This document shows, piece after piece, positions 29,036 to 37,387 of a stretch of DNA of 64,000 nt. Origin of the DNA: an uncultured Clostridia bacterium (GTDB taxonomy: Bacteria > Bacillota > Clostridia > Christensenellales > Aristaeellaceae). Position 1 is the first letter of the stretch. Each line of letters starts with the position of its first letter. The stretch spans positions 1 to 64,000 of the forward strand of contig CANRLC010000007.1 of the NCBI GenBank assembly GCA_947631405.1, given 5' to 3'. The translations under genes and the position numbers were made by a program. The notes beneath the pieces were generated by a model. The model saw nothing but the letters and a program-made list of their open reading frames with translations. It ran no database searches and was not told the origin of the DNA.

Positions 29036-30139
29036 TTACAGCGCGGCTTGCAGTGCCGAGAGCGCGAGCAGCAACAGCGCGTTCACGGCGGTGAACTCCG
29101 CGAGGAAGCGGCCCATGCGCGGGCGCTCCGTGCGCGCATAGAGCTTGAGGCCGATCAGGCTGGCGAGGCTCGCGATGGGCGTGCCCAGCCCGCCGATATT
29201 GACGCCGAGCAGCAGCGCGCGCGCGTTGTCCGTGAAGCCGCACAGCAGCAGCGCGGCGGGCACGTTGCTGATCGCCTGACACGCGAGCAGCGAGACGAGG
29301 TATTCCCGCCCGGCGAGCGCGCGCCGCAGCAGCGCGTCCACCGCGGGGATGCGCGTCAGATTCCCGGAGAAGACAAAGAAGCACACGAAGGTGCATAGCA
29401 GCGGGAAGTCGGCGCGCAGCAGCGCGCGGCGGTCGAAGATCAGCAGCGCGGCGGCGAGCGCGAGCAGCATCACGGGCCAACTGAGAACGCGCAGGACGGT
29501 CAGCAGGCACACGCCAAAGAGCGGCAGATAGAGCGCCAGCGCGCGCCGGTTCAGCGCGCCGCCGCCCTGCGAGCGCGCCTCGATCGGCGCGGCGGGCAGC
29601 GCGAGGCAGCAGAGCAGCAACAGCAAAAGCGACGCCGCCCAGACAGGGAAGGTTATGCCGAGGAAGCGCCCGAAGGGGATGGCGTAGTAGGAGTAGAGAT
29701 AGAGGTTTTGCGGGTTGCCCACGGGCGTGAGCATGCTGCCCAGATTGGCCGCGACCGTCTGCAAGACCACCACGCGGATCAGCGCGTCCAGCCGCCCGGC
29801 CATCCCCAGCACGACGACGGCGAAGGGGATGAAGGTGAGCAGCGCCACGTCGTTGGTGATGAGCATCGCGCAAAAGAAGCACAGGCACACCAGCGCCGCG
29901 CCCACGGCGCGCACGCTCCGCAGATGCCGGCACAGCGCGCGCGCCGTGGCGTCGAACACGCCCGCGCCGCGCAGCCCGGCGACCACGACCATCAGCGCGT
30001 AGAGGAGCGCCAGCGTGCGCAAATCGACGTAACCCAGATATTCCGCGTCCGGCGGCACAAAGAAGCAGCTGACGAGCGCCGCCAGCAGCGAAAGGGAGAG
30101 GACGATCTCCCGCTTCAAAAAGCGCCATAGGGTCTTCAT
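29036..30139 (-). CDS. ArsB/NhaD/SLC13-like anion or ion permease
   Basis: 367 residues with about ten membrane helices. The pattern FFCAMLITNDVALLTFIPF and NLGSMLTPVGNPQNLYLYSYY, repeated inversely near the C terminus as QAISNVPAALLLCGFTDN and NIGGLGTPIASLASL, is typical of the ion transporter superfamily. Substrate could be arsenite, a dicarboxylate, citrate or sodium/proton exchange. The ATG at 30139 lies 7 nt from the AAGGAG; the ATG two codons upstream (30145) is too close to it. Monocistronic with its own promoter. Confidence 0.82.
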   Translation of the reverse strand: MKTLWRFLKREIVLSLSLLAALVSCFFVPPDAEYLGYVDLRTLALLYALMVVVAGLRGAGVFDATARALCRHLRSVRAVGAALVCLCFFCAMLITNDVALLTFIPFAVVVLGMAGRLDALIRVVVLQTVAANLGSMLTPVGNPQNLYLYSYYAIPFGRFLGITFPVWAASLLLLLLCCLALPAAPIEARSQGGGALNRRALALYLPLFGVCLLTVLRVLSWPVMLLALAAALLIFDRRALLRADFPLLCTFVCFFVFSGNLTRIPAVDALLRRALAGREYLVSLLACQAISNVPAALLLCGFTDNARALLLGVNIGGLGTPIASLASLIGLKLYARTERPRMGRFLAEFTAVNALLLLALSALQAAL

Positions 30140-30171
30140 AGCCATGCTCCTTGTGTGAAAGCTTCCGTATG

Positions 30172-30200
30172 ATGATAGACCCAACGCGCAAAAATGTCAA
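30172..30200 (-). promoter_or_regulatory. Promoter of the permease gene
   Basis: On the minus strand: TTGACA (30200-30195), 17-nt spacer, TATCAT (30177-30172). Confidence 0.8.
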
Positions 30201-30303
30201 AGCCTTTTTGCGGCGGCGCGGCGGCCATCCGTCCTTTTTCCAGCGCGGCGCGGCGCAGACGCGCGCTTTTTGCCATTTCTCTTGGCGGATTTGTCGGCTT
30301 TTC

Positions 30304-30332
30304 TTGCATGCGCGATGGATGTATGGTATACT
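30304..30332 (+). promoter_or_regulatory. Promoter of pfkA
   Basis: TTGCAT (30304-30309), 17-nt spacer, TATACT (30327-30332), followed by a short leader with TTAGGAGG before the ATG at 30371. Confidence 0.75.
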
Positions 30333-30370
30333 GTAGACAAAATCAAATCGAGCGGATTAGGAGGGTTTGT

Positions 30371-31594
30371 ATGGGACGAAATGCAATCGTGGGTCAGAGC
30401 GGCGGGCCGACCTCCGTCATCAATTCGAGCCTCGCGGGCGTGCTTCAGGCCTGCCAGATGCGCGGCGCGGAGCACGTCTACGGCATGCTCCACGGCGTGG
30501 AAGGGCTGCTCAGCGAGAAGATCGTCGATCTGTCCTCCCGGCTGGGTTCCGCGCTGGAGATCGAGCTGCTCAAGCGCACGCCGTCTTCCTATCTGGGGAG
30601 CTGCCGCTACAAGCTGCCGGATTTTGCGGAGGATCCCGCGGTCTACGAAAAGCTCTTCGGCATCCTCGATAAGCTGGACATCGGCTACTTCTTCTACATC
30701 GGCGGCAACGACAGCATGGACACCATCTGCAAGCTGTCCGACTACGCGCGCCTGACCGGAAGCTCCATCAAGTTCATGGGCGTGCCCAAGACCATCGACA
30801 ACGACCTGATGCTCACCGACCACACGCCCGGCTACGGCTCGGCGGCCAAGTACATCGGCGTGGTGATGAAGGAGATCATCCGCGACGCGACGGTCTACGG
30901 CAACAACTACGTCACCATCGTGGAGATCATGGGCCGTAACGCCGGGTGGCTCACCGCCGCCGCCGCGCTCGCGCGCGGGGAGGACTGCGAGGGCGTCAAC
31001 ATGATCTGTCTGCCGGAGGTGCCCTTCAACGTCGAGCGCTTCATCGACAAGGTGGAGCGGATGCAGCGCGAAAGCCCGTCCGTGGTCATCGCCGTCTCCG
31101 AGGGCGTCAAGCTGGAGGACGGCCGCTACGTCTGCGAGCTGTCCGACGACGCGCACTTCGTGGACGCCTTCGGCCACAAGAGCCTCACCGGCACGGCGCG
31201 CTACCTGTCCAATCAGGTCGCCAAGAAGCTCAAGACCAAGACGCGCTCCGTGGAGCTGTCCACGCTGCAGCGCTGCGCCGGGCACGTCTCCAGCCGCACG
31301 GACATCACCGAGGCGTATCAGGTCGGCGGCGCGGCGGCCAAGGCCGCGTTCGAGGGCTACACCGGGATGATGGTGGGCCTTAAGCGCATCTCCAACGACC
31401 CGTACCAGAGCACCACCGAGCTGCACGACATCCACAAGGTCGCCAACCTCGAAAAGAAGGTGCCGATGGAGTGGGTCAACGCCTACCACACGGACATGAC
31501 CGCCGAGTTCCTCTCCTACGCGCGCCCGCTGATTCAGGCCGAGCTGACCCCGATCTTCATCGAGGGCCTGCCGCGCCACATCTACTTCAAGTAA
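30371..31594 (+). CDS. pfkA: 6-phosphofructokinase, probably diphosphate-dependent
   Basis: 407 residues, longer than the roughly 320 of bacterial ATP-PFK. VGQSGGPTSVINSSL binds the phosphoryl donor, GGNDS (111-115) replaces the GGDGS of ATP enzymes, and the catalytic loop is PKTIDND (139-145) instead of PGTIDND. Lysine in that loop and a non-glycine before the serine are recognised markers of PPi-dependent enzymes. It should phosphorylate fructose-6-phosphate reversibly with pyrophosphate. MGRNAGWLTAAAAL and the DYIHK-type C terminus support the PPi clade. Monocistronic. Confidence 0.9.
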   Translation: MGRNAIVGQSGGPTSVINSSLAGVLQACQMRGAEHVYGMLHGVEGLLSEKIVDLSSRLGSALEIELLKRTPSSYLGSCRYKLPDFAEDPAVYEKLFGILDKLDIGYFFYIGGNDSMDTICKLSDYARLTGSSIKFMGVPKTIDNDLMLTDHTPGYGSAAKYIGVVMKEIIRDATVYGNNYVTIVEIMGRNAGWLTAAAALARGEDCEGVNMICLPEVPFNVERFIDKVERMQRESPSVVIAVSEGVKLEDGRYVCELSDDAHFVDAFGHKSLTGTARYLSNQVAKKLKTKTRSVELSTLQRCAGHVSSRTDITEAYQVGGAAAKAAFEGYTGMMVGLKRISNDPYQSTTELHDIHKVANLEKKVPMEWVNAYHTDMTAEFLSYARPLIQAELTPIFIEGLPRHIYFK

Positions 31595-31605
31595 TCGGAC
31601 AAATG

Positions 31606-31640
31606 GAATCGGGCCGCTCCCTATGGGGCGGCCCGATTCT
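31606..31640. terminator. Hairpin after pfkA, inverted copy of 32580-32607
   Basis: GAATCGGGCCGC... pairs with ...GCGGCCCGATTC. Positions 31608-31635 match the reverse complement of 32580-32607 at 27 of 28 bases. The T-run is weak on the plus strand. It also ends the minus-strand XRE gene. Confidence 0.7.
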
Positions 31641-31650
31641 GTGCTGTGTC

Positions 31651-31875
31651 TCAGTATTCCTCTGTGCGGGGATAGGGCGCCTTTTCGTCGGTCAGCCCCG
31701 CCAGATAGTCCATGCTCGTGCCCAGCGCCTGCGCGATGCGGCGGCACTGCTCAAAGGTGTAATGCCGCCTGCCGGATTCGATCTTGGAATAGTCGCTCTG
31801 GTCGATGCCCGTCAGCATCTGCATCTTGATCTGCGTGAAGCCGCGCTCCTTGCGCAAAGCCTTCAGTCTGGTCAT
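31651..31875 (-). CDS. XRE-family helix-turn-helix transcriptional regulator
   Basis: 74 residues. The Cro/CI helix-turn-helix spans about residues 2-58: LKALRKERGFTQIKMQMLTGIDQSDYSKIESGRRHYTFEQCRRIAQALGTSMDYLAG. There is no sensor domain, so it is a minimal regulator. The ATG at 31875 is preceded by AGGGTGA; a longer reading frame upstream lacks a ribosome site. It diverges from a small exported protein, and a 15-bp palindrome lies over the shared promoter region (31907-31921), suggesting that it controls both itself and that gene. Confidence 0.85.
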   Translation of the reverse strand: MTRLKALRKERGFTQIKMQMLTGIDQSDYSKIESGRRHYTFEQCRRIAQALGTSMDYLAGLTDEKAPYPRTEEY

Positions 31876-31906
31876 GCGATCACCCTCTATGATTATGCCA
31901 ATCTGA

Positions 31907-31921
31907 CCTATTGACAATAGG
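31907..31921. promoter_or_regulatory. Palindromic operator in the XRE divergent promoter
   Basis: Perfect palindrome CCTATTG-A-CAATAGG. It covers the -35 box of the plus-strand promoter and the -35-like TTGTCA of the minus-strand one. A direct repeat TGACCTAT (31904-31911 and 31929-31936) adds a possible second half-site. Confidence 0.7.
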
Positions 31922-31939
31922 GTGAAATTGACCTATACT
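31911..31939 (+). promoter_or_regulatory. Promoter of the small exported protein
   Basis: TTGACA (31911-31916), 17-nt spacer, TATACT (31934-31939). Confidence 0.8.
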
Positions 31940-31971
31940 TAGCGTTGTACGACTCGAGGGGAGGAAAACGG

Positions 31972-32562
31972 ATGCGAGCGGCGAAGGGAATCGTGGCGCT
32001 GTTGGCCGCCCTTCTGCTGTGCGGCGTGGCGCGCGGCGAGGAGGAATTCGACTTCAAGACGTTCCGCTGGGGCGACAGCGAAGCGACCGTCCGCGCGAGC
32101 GAGGGCGAGCCGGTTGCGACGGGGCGATCCGTCGATGTGGACGACCACATCATCGTCTACGAGACGAGCGTCGTGGGGCTGGACGCCAACCTGTCGTATT
32201 ACTTCTGCGACGCGGGGCTGTACAGGGTTTCCTACACGATTACGGAGGAGCACCCCGGCGGCGACCGCTGTATGGAGGATTACGCCAAGCTGCGCGATGC
32301 GCTCACGGGGAAATATGGAGAGCCGCTACGCGACGGCATCTCGTGGAGTAACGAGGCGATGCGACAATACTACGCGCGCAGCGACCGGCTGATGGAGCAG
32401 GCGATCCTCTTTGGCTACTGCGGCGACTATACGGCGTATTTGACGGACAGGACGCGCATCCTGCTCTCGATGTCCGCGGAGGATTTCGACATCGCGACAC
32501 GGGTGGTCTACCAGAGCACGTCGATCTTCCCTGAAAAAGCGGATTATTCCAACGAGATTTGA
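31972..32562 (+). CDS. Small exported protein, unknown family
   Basis: 196 residues with a GGGGAGGAAAAC ribosome region. Residues 1-22 are a signal peptide (basic start, LLAALLLCG core, likely cut near ARG-EE). The mature part begins DFKTFRWGDSEATVRASEGEP, resembling small extracellular proteins whose first helix follows a FRWG-type turn, and holds a mixed alpha/beta domain of about 150 residues. I cannot name a family. It is divergent from the XRE regulator that probably controls it. Its base composition is similar to neighbours. Confidence 0.7.
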   Translation: MRAAKGIVALLAALLLCGVARGEEEFDFKTFRWGDSEATVRASEGEPVATGRSVDVDDHIIVYETSVVGLDANLSYYFCDAGLYRVSYTITEEHPGGDRCMEDYAKLRDALTGKYGEPLRDGISWSNEAMRQYYARSDRLMEQAILFGYCGDYTAYLTDRTRILLSMSAEDFDIATRVVYQSTSIFPEKADYSNEI

Positions 32563-32578
32563 TCAAGGCAGACAAACA

Positions 32579-32611
32579 GCGGGCCGCCCCACAGGGAGCG
32601 GCCCGATTTTT
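32579..32611. terminator. Hairpin terminator between converging genes
   Basis: GCGGGCCGC and GCGGCCCG arms around CCCACAGGGA, followed by ATTTTT on the plus strand. It ends the exported-protein gene and lies downstream of dctM on the other strand. Near-identical inverted copy at 31608-31635. Confidence 0.75.
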
Positions 32612-32654
32612 GCTTTGCTTTTGCCTTCGCCCTTGCGTGGCCTCGCCCTGCGCG

Positions 32655-33950
32655 TCACGCGCCGAGGAGGTTCGGCAGCAGCATGGAGATCTGCGGGATG
32701 AAGGTGATGAGCAGCAGCGTGATGATCATGCACAGATAGAACGGCAGCGTCGCCTTGACGACCTTCTCCATCGGCGTCTTGCCGACGGCGGAGCCGATGA
32801 ACAGCACCGCGCCGACGGGCGGGGTGAGCAGGCCGATGCCGCAGTTGAGGATGACCATGACGCCGAACTGAATCGGATGGATGCCGATCGAAGTGGCGAT
32901 GGGCAGCAGGATGGGCGTGGCGATCAGGATGATCGGGGCCATGTCCATGATGCAGCCGAGCACCAGCAGGATGACGTTGAGCAGCAGCGCGATCACGATC
33001 GGGTTGCTGGACACGCCCGTGATGAGCGCGGCGGCCTTATCCGGCACATGCAGCAGCGTCAGGCAGTAGCCGAATGCCGAGCTGGTCGCGATCAGGATGA
33101 GCACGATGGCCAGCGTGTCGATGCACTGCTCCAGCGCCTTCCAGACACCCTTCCAGTTCATGCCCTTGTAGATGAACACGCTGACGATCAGCGAGTAGAT
33201 GACCGCGATGGCCGCGGACTCCGTCGCCGTGAACACGCCGCCGACCACGCCGACGACGACGATGATGATCGCGGCGAGCGCCCAGATGGACGTCTTGAGC
33301 TGCTTGAAGAAGCGGCTCAGCTTGAAGGCGTCGCCCTTCGGGTAGTTGCGCTTGACGGAGATGATGTAGCTGCCGATCATCAGGCTCAGCGCGAGCAGCG
33401 CGCCGGGGATGTAGCCCGCCAAGAACAGGCTGCCCACGGAGATGCCGCCCGCCGTCGTCGCGTAGATGACCATGTTGTGGCTGGGCGGAACGAGCAGGCC
33501 CTCGCAGGAGGAGGTGATCGTGACGGCGGTGGAGAAGTCGGCGTCGTAGCCCTCGTCCACCATCATGGGGATGAGCAGGGAACCCAGCGACGCGGTGTCC
33601 GCAGAGGCGGAGCCGGAGATGCCGCCGAAGAAGTACGAGGCGACGATGTTCACCATCGCCAAGCCGCCGCGCATCCAGCCCACCAGCGAGTTGGCCAGCG
33701 CAATCAGCTTTTCGGAGATGCCGCCGCTGCCCATCAGCACGCCCATCGTGATGAAGAACGGCACGGCCATCAGGCTATACGACCACACGCCGCGCACCAT
33801 CTGCTGCGGCATGGTGACCAGCTGCTGCCCCTGAGAGAGCAGGCAGAACACGGTGGACAGGCCGACCGCGTAGGCGATCGGGAAGCGGAGCATGATCATC
33901 ACGAAGAAGCTGCCCAGCAGGATGACGGTTCCTAAGGTCTCGGGACTCAC
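32655..33950 (-). CDS. dctM: TRAP transporter large permease subunit DctM
   Basis: 431 residues, about twelve membrane helices. GSFFVMIMLRFPIAYAVGLS, FFITMGVLMGSGGISEKLIALANSLVGW, YFFGGISGSASADTASLGSLLIPMM and FGVMVILNCGIGLLTPPVGAVLFIGSAVG are textbook DctM segments. It is the transport channel driven by a sodium or proton gradient. It overlaps dctQ by 4 nt and is last in the dctP-dctQ-dctM operon. Confidence 0.95.
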   Translation of the reverse strand: MSPETLGTVILLGSFFVMIMLRFPIAYAVGLSTVFCLLSQGQQLVTMPQQMVRGVWSYSLMAVPFFITMGVLMGSGGISEKLIALANSLVGWMRGGLAMVNIVASYFFGGISGSASADTASLGSLLIPMMVDEGYDADFSTAVTITSSCEGLLVPPSHNMVIYATTAGGISVGSLFLAGYIPGALLALSLMIGSYIISVKRNYPKGDAFKLSRFFKQLKTSIWALAAIIIVVVGVVGGVFTATESAAIAVIYSLIVSVFIYKGMNWKGVWKALEQCIDTLAIVLILIATSSAFGYCLTLLHVPDKAAALITGVSSNPIVIALLLNVILLVLGCIMDMAPIILIATPILLPIATSIGIHPIQFGVMVILNCGIGLLTPPVGAVLFIGSAVGKTPMEKVVKATLPFYLCMIITLLLITFIPQISMLLPNLLGA

Positions 33951-34483
33951 TGCGCATCAGCCTCCTTTGCCGGGACGAAGAGCGCCTTGATGTGATTGTA
34001 CAGCGCCTCGATCTCAAAGATGAACATGCTGGCGCCGGCCAGCGGGATGGGGAAGTACATCCAGAAGCGGCTCAGCCACGGCATGGACTCGTACTTGCCG
34101 AACTTCGCCAGCGGGGACTGGCAGACCTTCCAGCCGTAGTAGAGCATGATGACGCCCAGCGCCATCACGGCGATGTCGGACAGCACGTCCAGCGCCTTGA
34201 TGAGTTTGGCGGGCATGTAGCGGTCGAGTGCCGTCATGCGGATGTGCGCGTTTTTGCGGATGGCGAGCGTCGCGGAGAGCACGGCCATGTAGACCATGCA
34301 GGTGAGCACGACCTGCTCCGTCCACGCCGGGTTCGGGATGAAGGGCACATAGCGGCCGATCACGGCGAACGTCGTGACGAGGATGTCCACGATCAGCAGA
34401 ATCTTGCAGATGAACATCACGACTTTGTACGTCACGTCGTAGACGGGGCGGATCTTATCAAGCGTTTGAAAGATCTTTGGCAT
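33947..34483 (-). CDS. dctQ: TRAP transporter small permease subunit DctQ
   Basis: 178 residues, four membrane helices. WTEQVVLTCMVYMAVLSATLAIRKNAHIRM is the DctQ signature with the conserved tryptophan/glutamate and arginine. SRFWMYFPIPLAGASMFIFEIEAL is the final helix. It pairs with DctM in the membrane complex. AAAGGAGCGGG precedes the ATG by about 9 nt. A strong hairpin separates it from dctP. Confidence 0.93.
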   Translation of the reverse strand: MPKIFQTLDKIRPVYDVTYKVVMFICKILLIVDILVTTFAVIGRYVPFIPNPAWTEQVVLTCMVYMAVLSATLAIRKNAHIRMTALDRYMPAKLIKALDVLSDIAVMALGVIMLYYGWKVCQSPLAKFGKYESMPWLSRFWMYFPIPLAGASMFIFEIEALYNHIKALFVPAKEADAQ

Positions 34484-34518
34484 AATCGTTGCCCGCTCCT
34501 TTCAAAGAGAATAGAAGG

Positions 34519-34547
34519 GGGAGCGCAGGGAGAACCTGCGCTCCCCT
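34519..34547 (-). promoter_or_regulatory. Intercistronic hairpin between dctP and dctQ
   Basis: A perfect 12-bp stem (34519-34530 with 34536-34547) with a 5-nt loop and no T-run. It probably stabilises the dctP 3-prime end or thins read-through, giving more binding protein than permease. Confidence 0.7.
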
Positions 34548-34576
34548 CACCATGGGGCTAATGGAGGCCTGACCAA

Positions 34577-35563
34577 TTACTGCATGTCGAGGATCTGCTG
34601 ATAGAGATCGTCGTTGCCGTTCATGTTGGCCTTGATGACGTCGGCGCAAGCTTCGGCCCAGACGCTCTTGTCCGGCACGTCGATCACGTTGATGCCCGCG
34701 TCCTTCAGCTCCTGAAGCACGGCGTCCTCAGCGGCCTGAGAGTTCTGCGCGTTCAGGTTGGAGGCATACTCGCCGGCTTCCATGATCCACGCCTGCTGCT
34801 GCTCGGAGAGCTTGTTCCAAGCAGTGTCGGTGATGACCAGCTGCACGGCGCCCAGCGTGTGGCCGTCCAGCAGCAGGTTCGGAGCGACCTCCTGGAAGGC
34901 GTTGGACTTGTAGTTGGCGATCGGCTGCTCAGCGGCGTCGCAGACGCCGGTCTGCAGTGCGGAGTACAGCTCGGTGAAGGAGACGACGCAGGGGTTCGCG
35001 CCCAGCCCCTTGACCAGACCGGTCATGACCGGGTCATCGGAAACGCGGATCTGCTTGCCCTTCAGATCCTCGATGCCGGCGACGGCGTCCTTGAAGAAGA
35101 AGTGACGGAAGCCTTCCTCGCCGTAGCAGATGCCGCGCAGCGGCAGGCCGATCGTCTGCGGCTCCGCCAGGAACTCGTCCGCCAGATCGCTGTTGGCGAA
35201 GTTCCAGAAGTGCTCGCGGGAGACGAACGTGTAGGGCAGGGAGAGCAGCGTCGCCTTGGTGCAGCCGTAGGCGTTCAGCGCGAACGCGGAGATGCGGGAG
35301 ATGTCGACACTAGTGCCGCCGCCCAGAATGCCGTCAAGCACCTGCGCCTCGGCGCCAAGAACGCCGTTGGCCTGGATGTCGATGGTGATGCTGCCGCCGG
35401 AAAGCTCCTCGACCTTGGTCTTGAAGTCGGTAGCCAGCTGGCCCACGATGGTGTCCAGCGGGTTGACCTCGGCGTAGACGAGGGTGACATTTTCCTCGGC
35501 CATGGCGCAGACGCAGCCAAGCGTCAACGCGAGGGCGAGGAGGGCGCAAAGAAGCTTCTTCAT
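34577..35563 (-). CDS. dctP: TRAP transporter solute-binding protein DctP
   Basis: 328 residues with an AAAGGAGG site 7 nt before the ATG. Signal peptide residues 1-21 (ALTLGCVCAMA), with a cysteine that is not a clear lipobox. The DctP fold shows DFKTKVEELSGGSITIDIQANGVLG, LKGKQIRVSDDPV with the ligand-carboxylate-binding arginine region, and FTELYSALQTGVCDAAEQPIANY. Ligands of this family are usually organic acids, sialic acid or sugar acids; the ligand here is unknown. First gene of the operon, with its own promoter. Confidence 0.93.
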   Translation of the reverse strand: MKKLLCALLALALTLGCVCAMAEENVTLVYAEVNPLDTIVGQLATDFKTKVEELSGGSITIDIQANGVLGAEAQVLDGILGGGTSVDISRISAFALNAYGCTKATLLSLPYTFVSREHFWNFANSDLADEFLAEPQTIGLPLRGICYGEEGFRHFFFKDAVAGIEDLKGKQIRVSDDPVMTGLVKGLGANPCVVSFTELYSALQTGVCDAAEQPIANYKSNAFQEVAPNLLLDGHTLGAVQLVITDTAWNKLSEQQQAWIMEAGEYASNLNAQNSQAAEDAVLQELKDAGINVIDVPDKSVWAEACADVIKANMNGNDDLYQQILDMQ

Positions 35564-35622
35564 GGGATTTCCTCCTTTTGATTTTTGCGCGCGCACGCTC
35601 GCGCGCGCTTTAGGTAAATCAA

Positions 35623-35653
35623 ATTATAGCATACATCCCCCCGGGGCTGTCAA
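35623..35653 (-). promoter_or_regulatory. Promoter of the TRAP operon
   Basis: On the minus strand: TTGACA (35653-35648), 19-nt spacer, TATAAT (35628-35623) with an extended-minus-10 TGC. The long spacer may be offset by the extended element. Confidence 0.6.
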
Positions 35654-35767
35654 TCTTTTTTGTACAAATTGGATGGCAGAAGAGGACAGGATTTACAAAA
35701 AATGCCAATCGCCCTCCCTTGGGCGTGCGCGGAAAGCCGCGGGCGCGTCAGTCCGGCGGGGCCGCCC

Positions 35768-35796
35768 TTGAAATGCGGCGGGTTTTGTGCGATAAT
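35768..35796 (+). promoter_or_regulatory. Promoter of the YcxB-like gene and psuK-psuG
   Basis: TTGAAA (35768-35773), 17-nt spacer, GATAAT (35791-35796). Confidence 0.6.
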
Positions 35797-35870
35797 AGGT
35801 TGACCCGGAGCGTGGGCGAAGGCCCCTTGACAAAACGGCAACGGCTCCGGGAGGAAGGGAGGGGACGCGC

Positions 35871-36431
35871 GTGAGCGTCAAGACCGTCACCGCGCGCTGC
35901 CGCATCGACGCGAAGACGTTTCGGCGCTTCGCCTATTTTGATGCGTTCCGGTTAAAGAAGCGCTACCGCAAGCCCGCGATCTTCGCGCTGCTGCTGCTCG
36001 TCTTCGCGCTGCTCTGCTTTACCGCCCTGCGCGGCAAGCCGCAGGCGGCGCTCATCGGCGGCGTGCTGCTGGCGGTGGGCCTGCTGCTGCCGGTGGCGTA
36101 TTTCCTCTCGTTCGCGTTGTCCGTGCGCGCGCAGGGCAAGAAGCTCGCGCCCGGCGGCCGCGCGAAGGAGGCCTACGCGCTGGAGATGCGCGCCGAGCCG
36201 GAGGGGCTGACCGTCTCCTCGGCGGACGGCAAGGAGAGCCACCGCATCCGCTGGGATCACGTCTACGGCGCGTACCGCGCGGCGGGCTGCATCTATCTGT
36301 ATGTGCATCCCACGCGCGCGTTCCTGCTGCCGGACGGGCAGGCGAGCGCCTCGGCGGACGAGACGTTCGCGCTGCTGCGCGAGCAGATCGGCGAAAAGCG
36401 CACGCAGGACTGCCGCGGAGGCCAGCGCTGA
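35871..36431 (+). CDS. YcxB-like membrane protein
   Basis: 186 residues from a GTG start after GGGAGGGGACG. Two hydrophobic helices (about residues 37-53 and 60-82) follow a basic N terminus, then a C-terminal YcxB-like PH-type domain: LEMRAEPEGLTVSSADGKESHRIRWDHVYGAYRAAGCIYLYVHPTRAFLLP. The family role is unknown, perhaps protein or lipid binding at the inner face of the membrane. It lies 32 nt upstream of psuK and may share its transcript, though no functional link is known. Confidence 0.7.
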   Translation: MSVKTVTARCRIDAKTFRRFAYFDAFRLKKRYRKPAIFALLLLVFALLCFTALRGKPQAALIGGVLLAVGLLLPVAYFLSFALSVRAQGKKLAPGGRAKEAYALEMRAEPEGLTVSSADGKESHRIRWDHVYGAYRAAGCIYLYVHPTRAFLLPDGQASASADETFALLREQIGEKRTQDCRGGQR

Positions 36432-36463
36432 CGCGCGCCGCGGAATACAAAGGAGGAAGCGCC

Positions 36464-37387
36464 ATGGGCTATATCGCCGGGATCGGCGGCGCGAACATGG
36501 ATATTCATGGGCGCAGCGATCGCCCGCTGGTGATGCGCGATTCCAATCCGGGGACGCTCCGCCTGTCGCTGGGCGGCGTGTGCCGCAACGTGTGCGAAAA
36601 TCTGGCGCTGCTGGGCGCGGACGTGCGGCTCGTCACGGCGCTGGGCGACGACCTCTACGGCCGCGCGATCCTCGAGGGCTGCATCGCTGCGGGCATCGAC
36701 ATGAGCGGCGCGCGCGTGATCCACGGCGAGCGCTCCTCGTGCTACATCTCCATCGTGGACGCGGAGGGCGACATGCTGCTGGGGATGAGCGACATGCACA
36801 TCGTCAAGCGGCAGGGCGCGCAGCTCGTGGACGACGCGCTGCCGCTGCTGCGCGGCGCGGAGATGGTCGTCTGCGACGGCAATCTCTCTCAGGAGACGGC
36901 GGCGCGCCTGACGCAGGCCTGCGACAGGCCGCTCTACCTTGACCCGGTGTCCACCGCGTGGGCGAAGGAGCTGCGCCCCTGCATCGGCCGCTTTGACACG
37001 GTCAAGCCCAACCGCTTGGAGCTTGCCGCGCTGACGGGCCTGCCCACCGACACCGAGGAGGACATCGTGCGCGCGTGCGGCGCGCTCCGCGATGCGGGCG
37101 TGCGCCGGGTGTTCGTGAGTTTGGGCAAGGACGGCATGCTCTACTGCGGCGCGGAGGGCGTGCTGCGCGGGCGGAGCCGTCCGCTCCCGGCGATGGTCAA
37201 CGCGGCGGGCGCGGGCGACGCGGCGCTGGCGGCGATCGTCTACGCGACGCGCAGGGGCTGCGACGCGCGCGAGACGCTGAACGCCGCGATGGCCGCGGGC
37301 ATGCTGGCCGCCGGCTCCCCGGATACGATCTCGCGCGAATTATCGCCTGCGGCGATTGAAAAAACGATAAAGGAGTATATCTTATGA
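36464..37387 (+). CDS. psuK: PfkB-family kinase, probable pseudouridine kinase
   Basis: 307 residues with an AAAGGAGG ribosome site. GGANMDIHGRSD at the N terminus and LGGVCRNVCENLALLGADVRLVTALGDDLYG match PsuK-type PfkB kinases. The catalytic anion hole is AAGAGDAAL near residue 245. VKPNRLELAALTG is the ATP-site strand. It should phosphorylate pseudouridine to pseudouridine 5-prime-phosphate. It overlaps psuG by 4 nt, the usual psuK-psuG coupling, which settles the substrate better than sequence alone. Confidence 0.9.
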   Translation: MGYIAGIGGANMDIHGRSDRPLVMRDSNPGTLRLSLGGVCRNVCENLALLGADVRLVTALGDDLYGRAILEGCIAAGIDMSGARVIHGERSSCYISIVDAEGDMLLGMSDMHIVKRQGAQLVDDALPLLRGAEMVVCDGNLSQETAARLTQACDRPLYLDPVSTAWAKELRPCIGRFDTVKPNRLELAALTGLPTDTEEDIVRACGALRDAGVRRVFVSLGKDGMLYCGAEGVLRGRSRPLPAMVNAAGAGDAALAAIVYATRRGCDARETLNAAMAAGMLAAGSPDTISRELSPAAIEKTIKEYIL

